Below are positions 33,870-45,334 of a stretch of 64,000 nucleotides of DNA, piece by piece. The translations under genes and the position numbers were made by a program. The stretch is from Sepiola atlantica (lineage: Eukaryota > Mollusca > Cephalopoda > Sepiida > Sepiolidae). A model generated the notes under the pieces. It worked only from the letters and a program-made list of their open reading frames with translations, searched no databases and was not told where the DNA came from. The number at the start of each line of letters is the position of its first letter. The stretch's first letter is position 1. Where the stretch lies: positions 60,173,661 to 60,237,660 of the forward strand of contig OY744528.1 in assembly GCA_963556195.1 (NCBI GenBank), written 5' to 3'.

Positions 33870-36800
33870 TACTCAATGCTAGCCGATGTCACCCGACAAA
33901 CACGCGCCATTCTCTCCCATCTGTCACCAAATTCTGCCGGCGGGAGTCTCATCTTCTCAGCCTTAATGCGAATCTTCAGGCGATATTTAAAAATTCGAAT
34001 AAGGCTGAGAGAGGTGAAGGTCTCATCGTCGTAAACTGCTTTTAAACGTGTTGACCATATAACGCTTCTCGCAATCGCTAGTAAGCTATAAAAAACAAAA
34101 CATATTTCCCTATCCATTGTCGGAGCCCAATTTCTACAACCATTAATCAGTTCCAGGTCATGTTGCACTAAGTATGTAGACCATGAGCATTTCAAGAAAC
34201 TTAATGAGCGGCACAATTATGCGGCAATAAAAGAAGGCGTGAATCAAAGTCTCGGCTTTCATCATCGCATCAGACACAACTAGGCGAATTCGCAAAGCCA
34301 GCTGCATGAAAACTCTTGTCGATCCGGAGAGCATTTCTTATCATCAGCCAGGCCAGAGATTCCTCGTCGTTATCGAAACATCCTAACCCAGGCGCCCATG
34401 GTCAGATTGAGTTTACCCCCCCCCCCCCTTTTGTCAAATCGAGACCCTCAATCCTATTATCATGAAAAGATCCTCTCACTATAAACCGATATAATGCCTT
34501 TTGGGGCAACAGCTAGGTGTAACAGAGGCTTTCTCTCACTTGTAAAAATCACTTCAAAGCACGTCGACACATTCAAGTGCACACTTTTCCCTCACATTGT
34601 ACACATTCGATCCAGGTAATATAACCGTAGCGTATGTTGACGAAACTCAACGCTAGGCATATCAAGACCGCCCTCAGAAGGATGCAGCTAACAGATCTCG
34701 TGACGAACCTTAGAGGTCGTACCAAGCCATAAGAACTCGAAGAGGGTCCGTTGCAATTTCGACAGCGTATCCGACGGGAGTGGAAGCACTGATAGGCGAT
34801 ATAAGATGAGAGGATAGATGTGAGAAACACACACTTCCGCTCTCCCCTTTAATAAAGTATTTCGACGTGTCCACGGACCAGCTGCGACCCGAATCGTTTT
34901 CAGTACTTCCGAGCAATTTTCATCCCGCTGACAGTCCGGACCAAACAAGACGCTGAGTAGCTTGCAAGGCCCTTCATTCCAGCTGAAGGGTTCATGTAGG
35001 GATGTACGTTTCCAGGCACCTATGCTTAAGCTCACCGACTTGACGCAGTTAATTTTGGTTCTTGTTACCGTTTCATACAGTCTGATTTCTGTCGCCGACA
35101 CTAATCTCGACACTGCTCGTTAAAAGCACTGTTACATTGTGGGCATAGGCGGAGTACTTAAACGTGGTGAAATCACCTGTCAAAGCAATAACGCGTAGGA
35201 CCGGATTCACCTTTAGCCTGTGGAGAAAAGGTTCCAACACAAGCACATTGATCATCGATTAAAGAGGACAACCCTGACGAATAGATCTGGATAATTTAAA
35301 GGGTTCAGATCTCAAACCATTCACCTCAACCAACGCACCTGGGTTCGCATAAAGGAGGCGAATCCAAGAGCGAAAATGGGGTTCAAAACAGGCCGAAGAC
35401 AAAACAGCTTCCAAGTAACGATGGGCCACCCTATTAAATGCTTTGGACTGATCTAAATTGATCAGCGCGGCTTCTGAGTTGACTTTCTCAATGATCAAGC
35501 GTAACGCGTGAAAGTTATCCTGAATAGTCCTACTCTTCACAGCACAAGTCTGTTGAGGGCTGATAATACCAGGCAGGACAACCTGCAGACGATTGACTAA
35601 AATCTTAGCAAAAATCTTTAACTCTGTATTTAACATCGTTAAGGGCCGAAAATCACCTATCCCATCCCCACCATCTTTGCTCTTGCGTACAAGTCTCACA
35701 ATACCCCTGGTTAAGTACTAAGGAATAGACGCGTTCCTAAAGCAAGAGTTAAATAAAACTGTAAACAAGGGGACAAAAATGTGCGACAGCCTCAAATACA
35801 CCTCGTAGGGCAAAGCATCGATCTCTGAAAACCGATCCAAGCCGACCTGACCCAAGGCTTCCAATACTTGTTCCTCCTAGCGTATTCGGTCGCCTCAAGG
35901 CGAGAAAAGTCGGCTTAATAGGGGTCGAAATGCGCTAATGACAGACCGGGCTCTCTGGTGAAAAGATCTTGGAAATGAGAACAAAACGCCTCCAAAATAC
36001 CTACGTTTGTGGTCACGGTTCGTCCATCCGGCAATGTGACACGTGCGATATGTCGGTCCGTAGCACATCGACGATCCTCTGCACGCAATTCAGGTGCCAT
36101 ATTTGTAGCTTCCTGAGGAAGTGTTTGGAACCATGCCCTACATACTGAAGCCTGTTTCTCTTTGGTAGCCAAAGAACCCAGCTTCGCCTTATTTATCATT
36201 ACGTTAGCGCTATCCTCCGCCCGATCTAATCTAGCTTCTAGTATCGCTGTTTCTGCCCTTGATTCTAGGTTGAGTCGCCGGCTAAAGTCGGCAGAAAAGG
36301 ACTTAATTACTTTTTTAAGTTTAATCCACCGCGTATTCCCAATTATAGCACCCGTCGTCTCCCGCAATATAGTTAGTATTAGCTGTTCCTGGTAACCTTT
36401 CACATCGAACAACGACGTGTTGAGTTTCCAGTAACCATCCATTCTAGGTTTAGGTCTAGATAAGTTTACACAAATCTGAATAAGTCGGTGATTCGAGTAA
36501 ACTATATTATGAAAACTTGGACATTCTAATACTCCTATGTTAAGTCTCCTAATTAAGAACCGGTCGATATCACTCGAAAGTTGTAACGAACCGGAGCCGC
36601 GGCTAGCTGTTCAAGTCCATACTATATCACGGGGCCTCTCATTTTGGAACTTATCGACAAGCTTTATCTTATAGAGAAAGTCACGAAATACTTTAGCATC
36701 CCACTACGAGAAGTATTCATGAACTACTCGAGTTGCTGAAAAAAAGGAGCAAGCTCAGTGTGGCAATTGGGCGCATAAACCCCAATTAATTGAAATGCCT

Positions 36801-37101
36801 TATTGTTTATGGTAACATCCAGAACGCAAAGCCTTCCTTCCGAATCCATGAAGCAAGGGACACACGACGCATCTAAAGTGCGCTTTAGTAGCCAGGTAAC
36901 CCCCCTTTAGTGAGAATCAAAGAACGCTGAATAGACACGAACGTCCCTAGTCAGCGCACGTAGATAATCATTTGGAATTAAATGGGTCTCTTGAATACAG
37001 CATATACCCACGCTAAGCTGTTGAAGATCCTGTCGAACTCGAATTTTGCGAGAACCGGCCCTCAGCCCCCAGACATTCACACTAACTAGATTGACTGCCA
37101 T
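33870..37101 (-). pseudogene. ORF2 of Tx1/L1-like LINE copy 2 (endonuclease, RT, C-terminal domain)
   Basis: Starts near 37101 (MAVNLVSVNVWGLRAGSRKI), a typical endonuclease start. CCIQETHLIPNDYL with the catalytic Glu is at about 37000, then RGVTWLLKRTLDASCVPCFM, RLCVLDVTINNKAF and LIGVYAPN. A linker (36442-35915) precedes RT: GDFRPLTMLNTELKIFAKIL, ALINLDQSKAFNRVAHRYLE (first catalytic Asp), SRSIRQGCPL (35660-35260), ALEPFLHRLKVNP, and YSAYAHNVTVLL at about 35150, where the catalytic A-D-D has become A-H-N. The C-terminal blocks run to RWERMARVCRVTSASIEYY at 33870. Dead because of the lost Asp residues and frame breaks. Confidence 0.75.
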
Positions 37102-37179
37102 TGTGATATATAAGGGTCGGGTTTCAAAATTGAACATTAATGGTGACAGGATGTCGATGGCTTTTCCCATGGAATGTTC

Positions 37180-38664
37180 ATCCATCTGAGTACTGATAAG
37201 ACCATCCGGAGACACACCGCTGACATCCACGGGGTGTGTTGGCTTCCCTATAGAGGGGAGGGTGTACTTTGACGGGGATCCCCCCCAAAACAAGATTTTT
37301 GTAAAATACTGACGTTAGGTTCCCTAAATATGGCTAGAGAAGGTGTGGTGTCGAAGGATAGGTTGGCCTCCTCTAGCATTCGCCAAACAGCCTTAGCATC
37401 GTCTCTGCGTCGTATAACAGTTTAAATGCGTTCTGCGTCGGGAAAATTTTCAGGATCCTCTACTAAAGAGGAAGGTCTTGGTGAGTAGATATTTTTCTTT
37501 TTTTTAAGGACTCGGCGGGATCATTTTGTACTCCCTTTGCTTTATGGGAGCAGTCATAGGTGGTGGCATTAGTTTTGCGATAGGGCGATATTGGGTCAGT
37601 GGAGTGTTCTTCGGTGGAGATTTTGTGGTGGCTGCCTTAGTAGGAGAGTGAGGACTGGAGGTTCTTTCAATTCATAGCTTCTCGAGTTGTACAATTTAAA
37701 CAATATATTTTAATTCGCATCTAGTCCAGCGTAAGTCTGTCGGGTGTCTTCTTACACTGTACCAGGACCACTCATTTTCTTTCCTCTTTTCGCACCCACG
37801 TGGGTCAGGGAGAGCGGAGAACTCGTCTTCTGAATCGCTATGGGGTTTTAAAGGTGCCCCTTGTTTTGCTGTTAAAGGTTACCTAACCCTGGGACTCATG
37901 TGAACCCCTACATTGTTTTAGAGGTTCACTGTTGGACCTGTATTTCTTTTTCCCGTTTAGGGCATTCAAATGTGAGGTGGCCCACTTTCCAACAGGTCCA
38001 ACACGAAGGCCTGCTACCTGCGACGATAACAGGGATTCTATCCTCTCCTATTTCCAAATAATAGGGGATTTCGTCAAACGCCTTCTTGCCTAGTATTATT
38101 TTAAACGTCCACAAGCTCGTCGCAGTTTATTGATGCTATTTCTCCGTATTTCATAAGGTATGCACCTAGATGTTCACCATCTACGTGAAAAGGCACGTGA
38201 AATACGGAGACGGAGGTCCTGTGTCGTCCCAAATACTCCGTCTGAAGAATATAATCAGAGGTTATTATTTCTGTCTGGAATAACTACAAACATTCTTCCG
38301 CTGTAGCAAATAATGTGTTCCATGTATTGTACACACGGTATTTAATTATACGCAGGGGCTGATGTCCTGTGGTTAGAATCAACTTAGTTACTAGATCACT
38401 GGTGGCTCGAATGACATTTTTAGTTTTACGGTCAGCCACAAATATTTGAAGTGTTTTTTAGATTTCCTCTAGTCTTGGCAAGTCAATTAATAGTCCCTTT
38501 TCTGTGACTACGTGTATGCATTTCCTTGCATGTTCCATGAATTCTTTAACATTGATAGTGACTTTAGGTGGTTTGCTCCAGCCAGAACTTTGGGAAGGAG
38601 GTGAAGCCTCGACCGACCTCTTCATTGTATTAGGGTTGTGTGGCAGATGGCTGAGAGTCGTCAT
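37180..38664 (-). pseudogene. ORF1 of Tx1/L1-like LINE copy 2
   Basis: Starts at an ATG at 38664 (MTTLSHLPHNPNTMKRSVEA). A VTINVKEFMEHARK block follows, then HRTSVSVFHVPFHVDGEHLG and YLMKYGEIASI (about 38225-38140), which look like an RRM-type fold. A perfect CCHC knuckle, CWTCWKVGHLTFEC (CX2CX4HX4C), lies at about 38006-37965. A Ser/Pro-rich tail containing TSSPHSPTKAATTKSPP extends to about 37600. Such ORF1 proteins bind the element RNA. The frame is broken at about 38460, 38120 and further on. Confidence 0.7.
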
Positions 38665-38869
38665 CGCCTGAAAACAAAAACAACTTGAAAATAAAACAAT
38701 TTATAAAAAACAACAAAAAAGTAAGTTCTTAAAAAATCCGGCACTACAAAAATATTTTATTATTGTCTTTCAACAATAATAATTACAATATAATTACCAA
38801 TTCAAATACCAACAAAAATAGTAGCAATCGCAAGGAAACTATTCGTAATCAACCGACAAGGAGACCAGT

Positions 38870-39250
38870 GTTGGGGTTGAACTCAGGTATTTAATTCCCT
38901 CCCACTGCAGGAATATGTGACACAAGGTCGGAAAGAAGGAGCACTCTGGCCTAGCAAAAATAGCTTGGGCAACCCCATCGGCATTCTCCGGTCAGGGCGC
39001 CTCAGGCAGCAAGCAATAAACTTACTCCTCCCTAAAGAGGGGCGGCAAGGCCTGGGAGAGTGCACCTCATAGGAAAACCTCAGCCCGGCAGATAAAAGGC
39101 CACCGAAATGGTCCAGTTCCTGCCAGACTGATTGTCGAGAACGAATCCCGACATCCTCAATCTACCGAAGTTAAGGAGAGACTGATCGAGCTGGGGTGGG
39201 GCTCAGACGCTGAGAAGGCTATGCTTCCAGCACTTATTGAAAATAGGCGA
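38870..39250 (+). repeat. SINE-like repeat A, copy
   Basis: Shares with 44925-45160 a GCACTCTGGCC word; GC(T/C)TGGGCA-CCCC-TCGGCATT; CTCCGGT-AGGGCGCCTCAG; AAGCAATAAACTTACTCCTC; and CCTAAAGAGGGG-GGCAA-GCCTGGGAG. The tail at 39110-39180 includes GAACGAATCCCGAC, which resembles a pol III B box but is not a convincing match. The full unit is about 350-400 bp. Confidence 0.75.
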
Positions 39251-39254
39251 GTCC

Positions 39255-39697
39255 AAATGTGCGTTATATGTACGACACTAGAACAATATTGTTACTGAAG
39301 TCTATCACTAAATCCGAAAATAGAATTTATGATCTATTTCTTTTTATTGGTGTCCGGCGAAAACGCAGACCAACAATATTACGTCAAAAATAAATGACAT
39401 ATTTAATTTTCATGGGCATCTTACGTGAATGGGGACCTCACAAAATTATTGTAATCCCTTTTGCTCAAAATGAAGTATACTTATCCAAGTATCGAGGCAA
39501 ATGTAGTTTTAAAATATATACGGTTTTCAAGGGCTATCTCCAAAACATTTAAGATGTTTGTCACATGTTTCCTTTTTATGCATGCCCGGCACGAACGCAG
39601 CCTCCACAATATTATTGCTCCCTCTTTGACCAAAGTGAAATATACTCATCCAAATACGCTGGGTAATGTTGTTTCAAAATATATATAGTTATGGAGG
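39255..39697 (+). repeat. ~165-bp repeat D array, left part (interrupted by hAT)
   Basis: Anchor words TACTTATCCAAGTA(T/C) at about 39478 and TACTCATCCAAATAC at about 39645 show a unit of about 168 bp. The array continues at 43092-43250 after the hAT insertion. Confidence 0.8.
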
Positions 39698-40389
39698 CAG
39701 TGGCGTAGCTAGACCTTTTGCCGCCCGGGGCGGTAGTAAAATTTGCCGCCCCCCCCCCGGCATTTGGGTGCCCGGAAAATTCGTCCATGGATAATTCGCC
39801 CATGGATAATTCGTCCATGGAAAATTTTTTGCTAGGTAGGAAAACTGGTCCATTATTATTAAGTTAACATTATTCTTAATTTTCATACCTTGCGAAAATT
39901 AGTTCTACGGTATCTAATTTTCCTAAATTCAATTAAATTAAAATTAAAATATGAAAACTGATTTTTAATATTTTTTATTCATTTGAGATTTTATCTGTTT
40001 TCCTTTTGTTTTAAGTAGATGGTGGGGGTTGCCCGGGGTGATTTTGTCCGATCCCCCAGCTAGCAATTGTAAAGTTTACAAGGAGTTATAAAAAGTATGC
40101 TACAAAAACAAACGTTTGGACAGTAATAAAATTAATGAATTCAAACTTTCGCATCTAATGTTATTTCCTCTTTGATGTCGGTGTATATACACCCAAATAT
40201 CCAACTTTCTTTTCGCACCTATTCGATAAAAATTTATATGAAAGTTCCCCTTTAAGTATGAAATCTTTCTGAGGTCATTTTGTTTTTTTGGTGCTTGGCA
40301 GAAGCCTAGGCTTGGCCCTATCCTGTTAGGTCAGCCGGTCACTGAGTGTACAATTAGAGCTGAGGTCGGTTTGGCAACGACTGCCGATT

Positions 40390-40745
40390 GTTCCCATTTA
40401 CTTGCCTCTCCACGAGGGCAGAGTTAGACACAAGGCCGGTTTTTAATGTGGGGAAAATCCAGCTCCACAAAAAGGGGCACTCTGGATAGGAACAAAAATA
40501 AAAATTCTCAGTCATGAACGATTTCCCCATACTGACCGACGACAGAAAAGGAGAAGTGTATCATTAGAACAGATACTACACTGTGATATCAGCCCAAAGG
40601 CTGCTAATTGTTGTTAAAATATTTCTCCCTCGCTCTCTCAGATGATCGGATTTCGTTCCTAGCTGGAAGTAGTTGCTAAAGTCTAGCCGCACCGATGAGC
40701 TGTAAACAGCGAAACAGTCCTGTGTGTGAATGACTATTATACACA
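40390..40745 (+). repeat. SINE A-like segment inside hAT with hammerhead-like motif
   Basis: 40397-40505 reads CTTGCCTCTCCACGAGGGCA, AATGTGGGGAAAATCCAGCT and GGGGCACTCTGGATAGGAAC, matching blocks in the foldback arm at 18840-18990. An AGAACAGATACTACACT block at 40567 matches 45195. At 40695-40713 GATGA-GCTG-TAAA-CAGC-GAAAC forms a hammerhead-like core (see finding). It ends in CA and TA dinucleotides. Confidence 0.6.
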
Positions 40746-40994
40746 CACACACATATATATATGTAATTTAATTTAATTATGTTTTTACGTGCATAACATT
40801 TATTTTAGTTTATTTTATTTTATGCACGTAAAAACATAATTAAATTAAATGCGTCCAAAAAGTTAGGGCGATTCATTCATATAATAATATGAATAATAAA
40901 GAGCTTATAGCTAAGGTTGCGAATGTATAAAAATATATAAAAAATGTAAACAAACGCTTATCGCGGAACAAACGCCAATAACAAAAAAATCTTA

Positions 40995-40996
<2 letters not shown>

Positions 40997-41077
<81 letters not shown>
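40997..41077. repeat. (TA)n array inside hAT
   Basis: About 80 bp of perfect TA. Confidence 0.95.
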
Positions 41078-41078
<1 letters not shown>

Positions 41079-41159
41079 TGGATGTATATATATCATGTAA
41101 TATTAATCGAATATTTATTAAAATGAAAAGTAAGAGAAGTAAATCGAATTAACAATTTC

Positions 41160-41543
41160 GGGTTTGTTTTATTATACACATAGATTCGAAGAAAAACTGT
41201 CAAAAAATAAAAAATGGCGCCAGACTTCGTTTAGAATGCGGCAAGTTCGGGAAATTGACTTAAAACTAAATACATATTGAAAATACTCTTAGAAATTCAC
41301 CGAATATATGTCACCCTATGTCACGACTCACGCTAACATATATTGAATGGATTTCATTTGTATTTTTCGCATATACCGATAGCCACTATGTTTTTCTAAC
41401 TGATTACACGTTTTAAGTGAGTAAAAACCACTAAAAACTTGTCGAGATAGGTAGAAGAGTAACTTATCTTGCCTTTGATAACATTTATTTGTTATATATT
41501 TTTGACAGTTTTTTCGAATCTATGTGCATAGTAAAACAACCCC
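41160..41543. mobile_element. Small inverted-repeat element (MITE-like), about 384 bp
   Basis: The left arm 41160-41208 (GGGTTTGTTTTATTATACAC, then ATAGATTCGAAGAAAAACTG and TCAAAAA) is the reverse complement of 41497-41543 with few mismatches. No coding frame lies between. It is nested in the hAT element. The target duplication is unclear. Confidence 0.7.
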
Positions 41544-41729
41544 AAAATGTCTATTATATTTATAAATAATAAATGTAAAAGTTTTAAAAACAAACTCAAA
41601 TGTATTATAAACGTAAAATAATTGTGTCCATACTTTTTAAAAAGTCAAATTTATTCAACCACAAGATCAGATGCATCTTTAATTCTCAACTCGGTACTAT
41701 CGTTTCCGTTTCTTTTATTTCTGAACCTT

Positions 41730-42517
41730 TGGAAAACTATTCTCCCAGAAATCAATGATGCCCAGAAATATCTTCAAAATAAGGGCTGGATCTGCAACAA
41801 AGTTCTGTCAGGCTGACGGCGTTGAAAGATTTTCTTCTTCAGAATAGAGAAAAGATAGTGGACACTGGAATAGACGAGTCAAAAACACTCTGCTCTGAAA
41901 TGGGGATAAGCATGGAGCGTCGTATTCGCAAATAGAAACGAATGGATGGTGAAGGATTGACTGATGCAGCGCTGAGTTTTGATACTGAGTTGAGACGGGA
42001 AATGCTGTCTGTCATAGACAGATTGACTGAAGAAATATCTTGCAGATTTCAACAAGTTCACAATCTTGCAAATAAATACGCTTTTCTTATACCGTCAAAT
42101 CTGCTTGATGATAATTATGATTGTCAGCTTGGTGGATTTGACGAAGATATAGAAAAAGAGAAATTCTTTGCTGAAAAGAAGAGGTTACAGTATGTTGTAA
42201 AAGCTTCAGAAAAAGACAAAATCGATGGACCTCTTGAACTTTTGAACTTTATACAAAGATACCAACTTGGGGATTCCGTCCCTAATATTGTGATCTTGCT
42301 GAGAATTTTCCTCACCAGAGCTATTAGCGTTGCTAGCTGTGAGCGCTCTTTCTCAAAACTGAAGCTCATAAAAAACTACCTTAGATCAGCAATGAGCCAG
42401 ACAAGACTTACAGACTTGGCAATCCTCTCAATAGAGAGGGAACTTGTCGAGGAAGTGAATTTTGATAGAGTCATTGATAACTTTGCCGAAAAAAAGGCGC
42501 GAAAAATCTGTTTGTAA
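41730..42517 (+). pseudogene. hAT transposase, C-terminal part with dimerisation domain
   Basis: 41730-41815 encodes FLNLWKTILPEINDAQKYLQ and KVLSG. After a stop and frame change, a 191-codon frame (41942-42517) runs to the natural end. Its C-terminal 80 residues contain DSVPNIVILLRIFLTRAISV, ASCERSFSKLKLIKNYLRSA, MSQTRLTDLAILSIERELV, and FDRVIDNFAEKKAR. This is the hAT dimerisation region, including the conserved CERSFS(K)LK-IK-YLRS and RL--LA-LSIE. Family transposases are about 600-700 residues with an N-terminal zinc finger and RNase H-like catalytic core. Those parts are missing, so this copy cannot make an active enzyme. Confidence 0.85.
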
Positions 42518-43091
42518 ATTTTCAACCGACTTGATGCCTTGCGACAGTTCTCTCACAAAAAATAAATTTATAGCCTTATTTGCCATTCATAAATACATTT
42601 GTTTAAAATATATTAAAACTATTTTAAAAAGAGTTGAAACGTTATTAACAACAACAAATTTCTGAAAACCGAGCGATTACACACACGGATTTTAAAAAGC
42701 ACCGATACAAGACGTTTTTTCTCTTCGGAGGGCTCGCCCTCTTAATAATAACATTATGAAGACAAAGAAAAGAAAACTACATCGGACTATTCTCTCCTTG
42801 ATACATCCATGTTATTTGGCGAAAATTCGGACTTTAACAACAACGACAAAAAAGTAAATAAAAATGATTTTATCATTTCATAACATTTTCAGGTTTTCAA
42901 ATGTTCTCATTTAAATTTATTATTATATAAAATTATAGTATAAAATTTCATATTTTTTGTTAACTTTTGTTTTTTAAAATTTTTTTCTCTACTTTCTATT
43001 TTTACCCTCTCAAAATGCCGCCCCCTCAGATGTGCCGCCCGGGGCGGCCCGCCCCCCTCGCCCCCCCCCTAGCTACGCCAGTGTATGGAGG

Positions 43092-43250
43092 TATATCTCC
43101 AAAACATCAGGAGGGTTTAGTGAAATGTTTCTTTTCTATGGACGTCCGACGCCAACTAAGCTCTACATTATTATCGTATCCACTTTTATCAGAATAACAT
43201 ATACTTATCCAAGTTACCTGTGTATTGTAGATTCAAATACGTAAATTTAT
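43092..43250 (+). repeat. ~165-bp repeat D, right part after hAT
   Basis: Begins TATATCTCCAAAACAT, continues TTTCTATGGACGTCCGA and ATATACTTATCCAAGTTACC. Joining 39255-39697 to this segment restores a unit of about 162 bp. Confidence 0.8.
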
Positions 43251-43254
43251 AGAT

Positions 43255-43651
43255 TAAATCTATTGAGCTATTTCTCGCAATAACAGCGAGATTAAAACGT
43301 CAAATTCAAATCCACGTAATAGAAAAAGATTATTTTTCTAATATACTTATCATGCGTATGCGATTTTCATATTGTTTGAAAAAGGACATCTCATTAACTA
43401 ACGATTCGTTTTTATTTTTTTCTAATTCAATGAATGCCTTGATTTCAATATAACACTTAGTTCTATTAATGAATTATTTTATATCGTTATAAAGGCTTAG
43501 AAATGTTAGTGAAAACAATCTATTCGGGCGTTTCCGCTCATTTAACTTCTGGGAAACTGACTTGATTTTCAACACCTTACCATCCAGTTCAAAACTTTAT
43601 ATTAAAAACATACCCCACCGAAATACACGCACATAACGCGGCTAAACAAGC

Positions 43652-43704
<53 letters not shown>

Positions 43705-44880
43705 TAAAATAATTTTATTCGTTTGAAATAGATTTGCAGGAGAACCATACCAAATATCGTAAACAAAACTGCAAATTAAATATGTACATAATATGTTAAT
43801 ATTATGCTAATACTATATTGCACTTTAAAAGATATTGTAAAAAATAAAATTAAAAATAATACTATTTTCAAATAAAATACCATCAATTTTTTAAAGATTA
43901 TAATTTTCCTGAAAAAAGTTTTCTTTAAAATCATTTACATTCGCACTTTTTGTTAAGAAATGTAACAAATAATAATATTTTTTTACAATAAACATTTCCC
44001 ATTTCACATGAAATAGTTTCATAGGTTATCAAAACCTTATGAGTACAAATTCCTATCTTCAAAATATACCGATTATAAAAAGAATCCAAGGGTAAATAAG
44101 CCCGTGTGTCCGGCGATAACGATAGTAAGCCATACACGATTTTTAATTCTACTTAAGATTTTTTTTTGTTCTTTCATTTGCTTTGGTTAAGTATAATATC
44201 TTAAAATATGTAACCATACTAATAGAGTTATTTTCTATTTGTCCCAGATGGAAAATATCTACTGTTTTAGTTAATTGATAAGAATATCCAGACTCCCGTC
44301 GGACCATTGCTGCTCTAGTACCAATAGTCAACAAGATGGCGAGGCCATAATTTTGCAAAATATCCATTATTTATTTATTCCCAGATTGCATGATTTGCAC
44401 ATGATTCTTGAAACAACCATCTATTTTAAGCTTCCTTTTGTCTTCTTCTCAACGCTTATAATTTATAACCAAATCGCACCTGGCTTGTCGGATAAAAGCA
44501 AAGAAGCAAGAATGGTTTTAAGTTTGGTTTTTGTATCTGGAGAGCTTCGTCTAATCTTTTACGCGATCCCGGGAATATCATTATTGGCGAATGTGAAGTA
44601 ACGACGCCAACATGATCAATTTGGATGTGGATTATTGGATCCGCTCGTTCTTTTGATAAACACGAACGAAATGTTATACTGGCAAAACAGACGACATACA
44701 TTTACCGAAAATAATGCCTCTATAAGAAATTGTAATGTTCTTTGCTTTTTGTTTAGTTTTCCACCCGTACGCTTATGGTGTTCGGTCTAACGAGTATTTA
44801 TAGGCACAAAACACACGCCACTGCCAAAGATAAATGACAACAGAAGTTAAACTGCAAAGAACAAGTACCGTGTATTGCAC
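43255..44880. other. AT-rich unassigned stretch with a TA array at 43656-43702
   Basis: The frame 44275-44601 (plus, 108 codons) has hydrophobic stretches but no motif I recognise. The minus frame over it is equally unsupported. Confidence 0.35.
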
Positions 44881-44884
44881 TGTA

Positions 44885-45330
44885 AAGGTATGGGTAATGG
44901 AGTAGGGTTTTATTTACTCCTCCCCAGGAGTTAGGCACAAGGTCAGTTTTATCTTACTCCCACAAGTAAGATGTGACCCAAGATGGGGTCGAGAAAGTGG
45001 GGTTTGAAAAGCCAGCGCTCGAGAGGTGAGCACTCTGGCCATTTAAAAATTGCCTGGGCAGCCCCGTCGGCATTCCCCGGTAGGGGCGCCTCAGACAGTA
45101 AGCAATAAACTTACTCCTCCCTAAAGAGGGGAGGCAAAGCCTGGGAGGGTGGACCTCCTAGAACTGCACAGGACAGGCGTGCAGTATCCATCGGAACAGA
45201 TACTACACTTTGATAGGGTTACTTCAGCTGCCTGCGTCGTCATAGGAAAGGCTGAAGAGTGTCTAGACGGGTTTCTTTCTCCAACATTGATGGTTGGAGA
45301 AATGGCTCGAGAGGTCTGGTAAATCACGGT
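44885..45330 (+). repeat. SINE-like repeat A, best-preserved copy
   Basis: Contains TACTCCTCCCCAGGAGTTAG, a GCACAAGGTCAG word, GAAAAGCCAGCGCTCGAGAG, AGCACTCTGGCC, GCCTGGGCAGCCCCGTCGGC, CTTACTCCTCCCTAAAGAGG and GGAACAGATACTACACT. Parts recur at 22240, 38900 and 40400-40600, which defines the family. Confidence 0.8.
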
Positions 45331-45334
45331 TAAT

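Larger units (their letters stand above)
33870..38664 (-). mobile_element. Tx1/L1-like LINE, copy 2, near full length
   Basis: About 4.8 kb on the minus strand. ORF1 with RRM-like and CCHC parts is followed by ORF2 with an apurinic-type endonuclease, RT and a C-terminal domain. Compared with copy 1 (27005-29850), it keeps RT and the 3' half. ORF1 and ORF2 are both interrupted by stops and frameshifts. Classification as Tx1/L1 group is from recalled similarity of the RT and the ORF1 type. Confidence 0.75.
39698..43083 (+). mobile_element. hAT-family DNA transposon, 3386 bp, with 8-bp target duplication
   Basis: Left end CAGTGGCGTAGCTAG; right end CTAGCTACGCCAGTG, its reverse complement with one mismatch. 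The 8 bp TATGGAGG occurs directly outside both ends (39690-39697 and 43084-43091), as expected for hAT insertion. Both ends also have GC-rich subterminal CCGCCCGGGGCGG and CCGCCCCC runs in inverted orientation. It carries a transposase C-terminal part near the right end. The middle is filled with other repeats, including SINE A-like sequence (40390-40745), a (TA)n array and a small inverted-repeat element. Confidence 0.9.

Noticed and set aside
38866..38886. B-box-like GAGTTCAACCCC on the minus strand near SINE A
   Set aside because: Opposite in orientation to the repeat and with no A box at a suitable distance.
44275..44601. 108-codon plus-strand frame
   Set aside because: No recognisable motif; length is within what AT-rich DNA gives by chance, and the opposite strand is also open.
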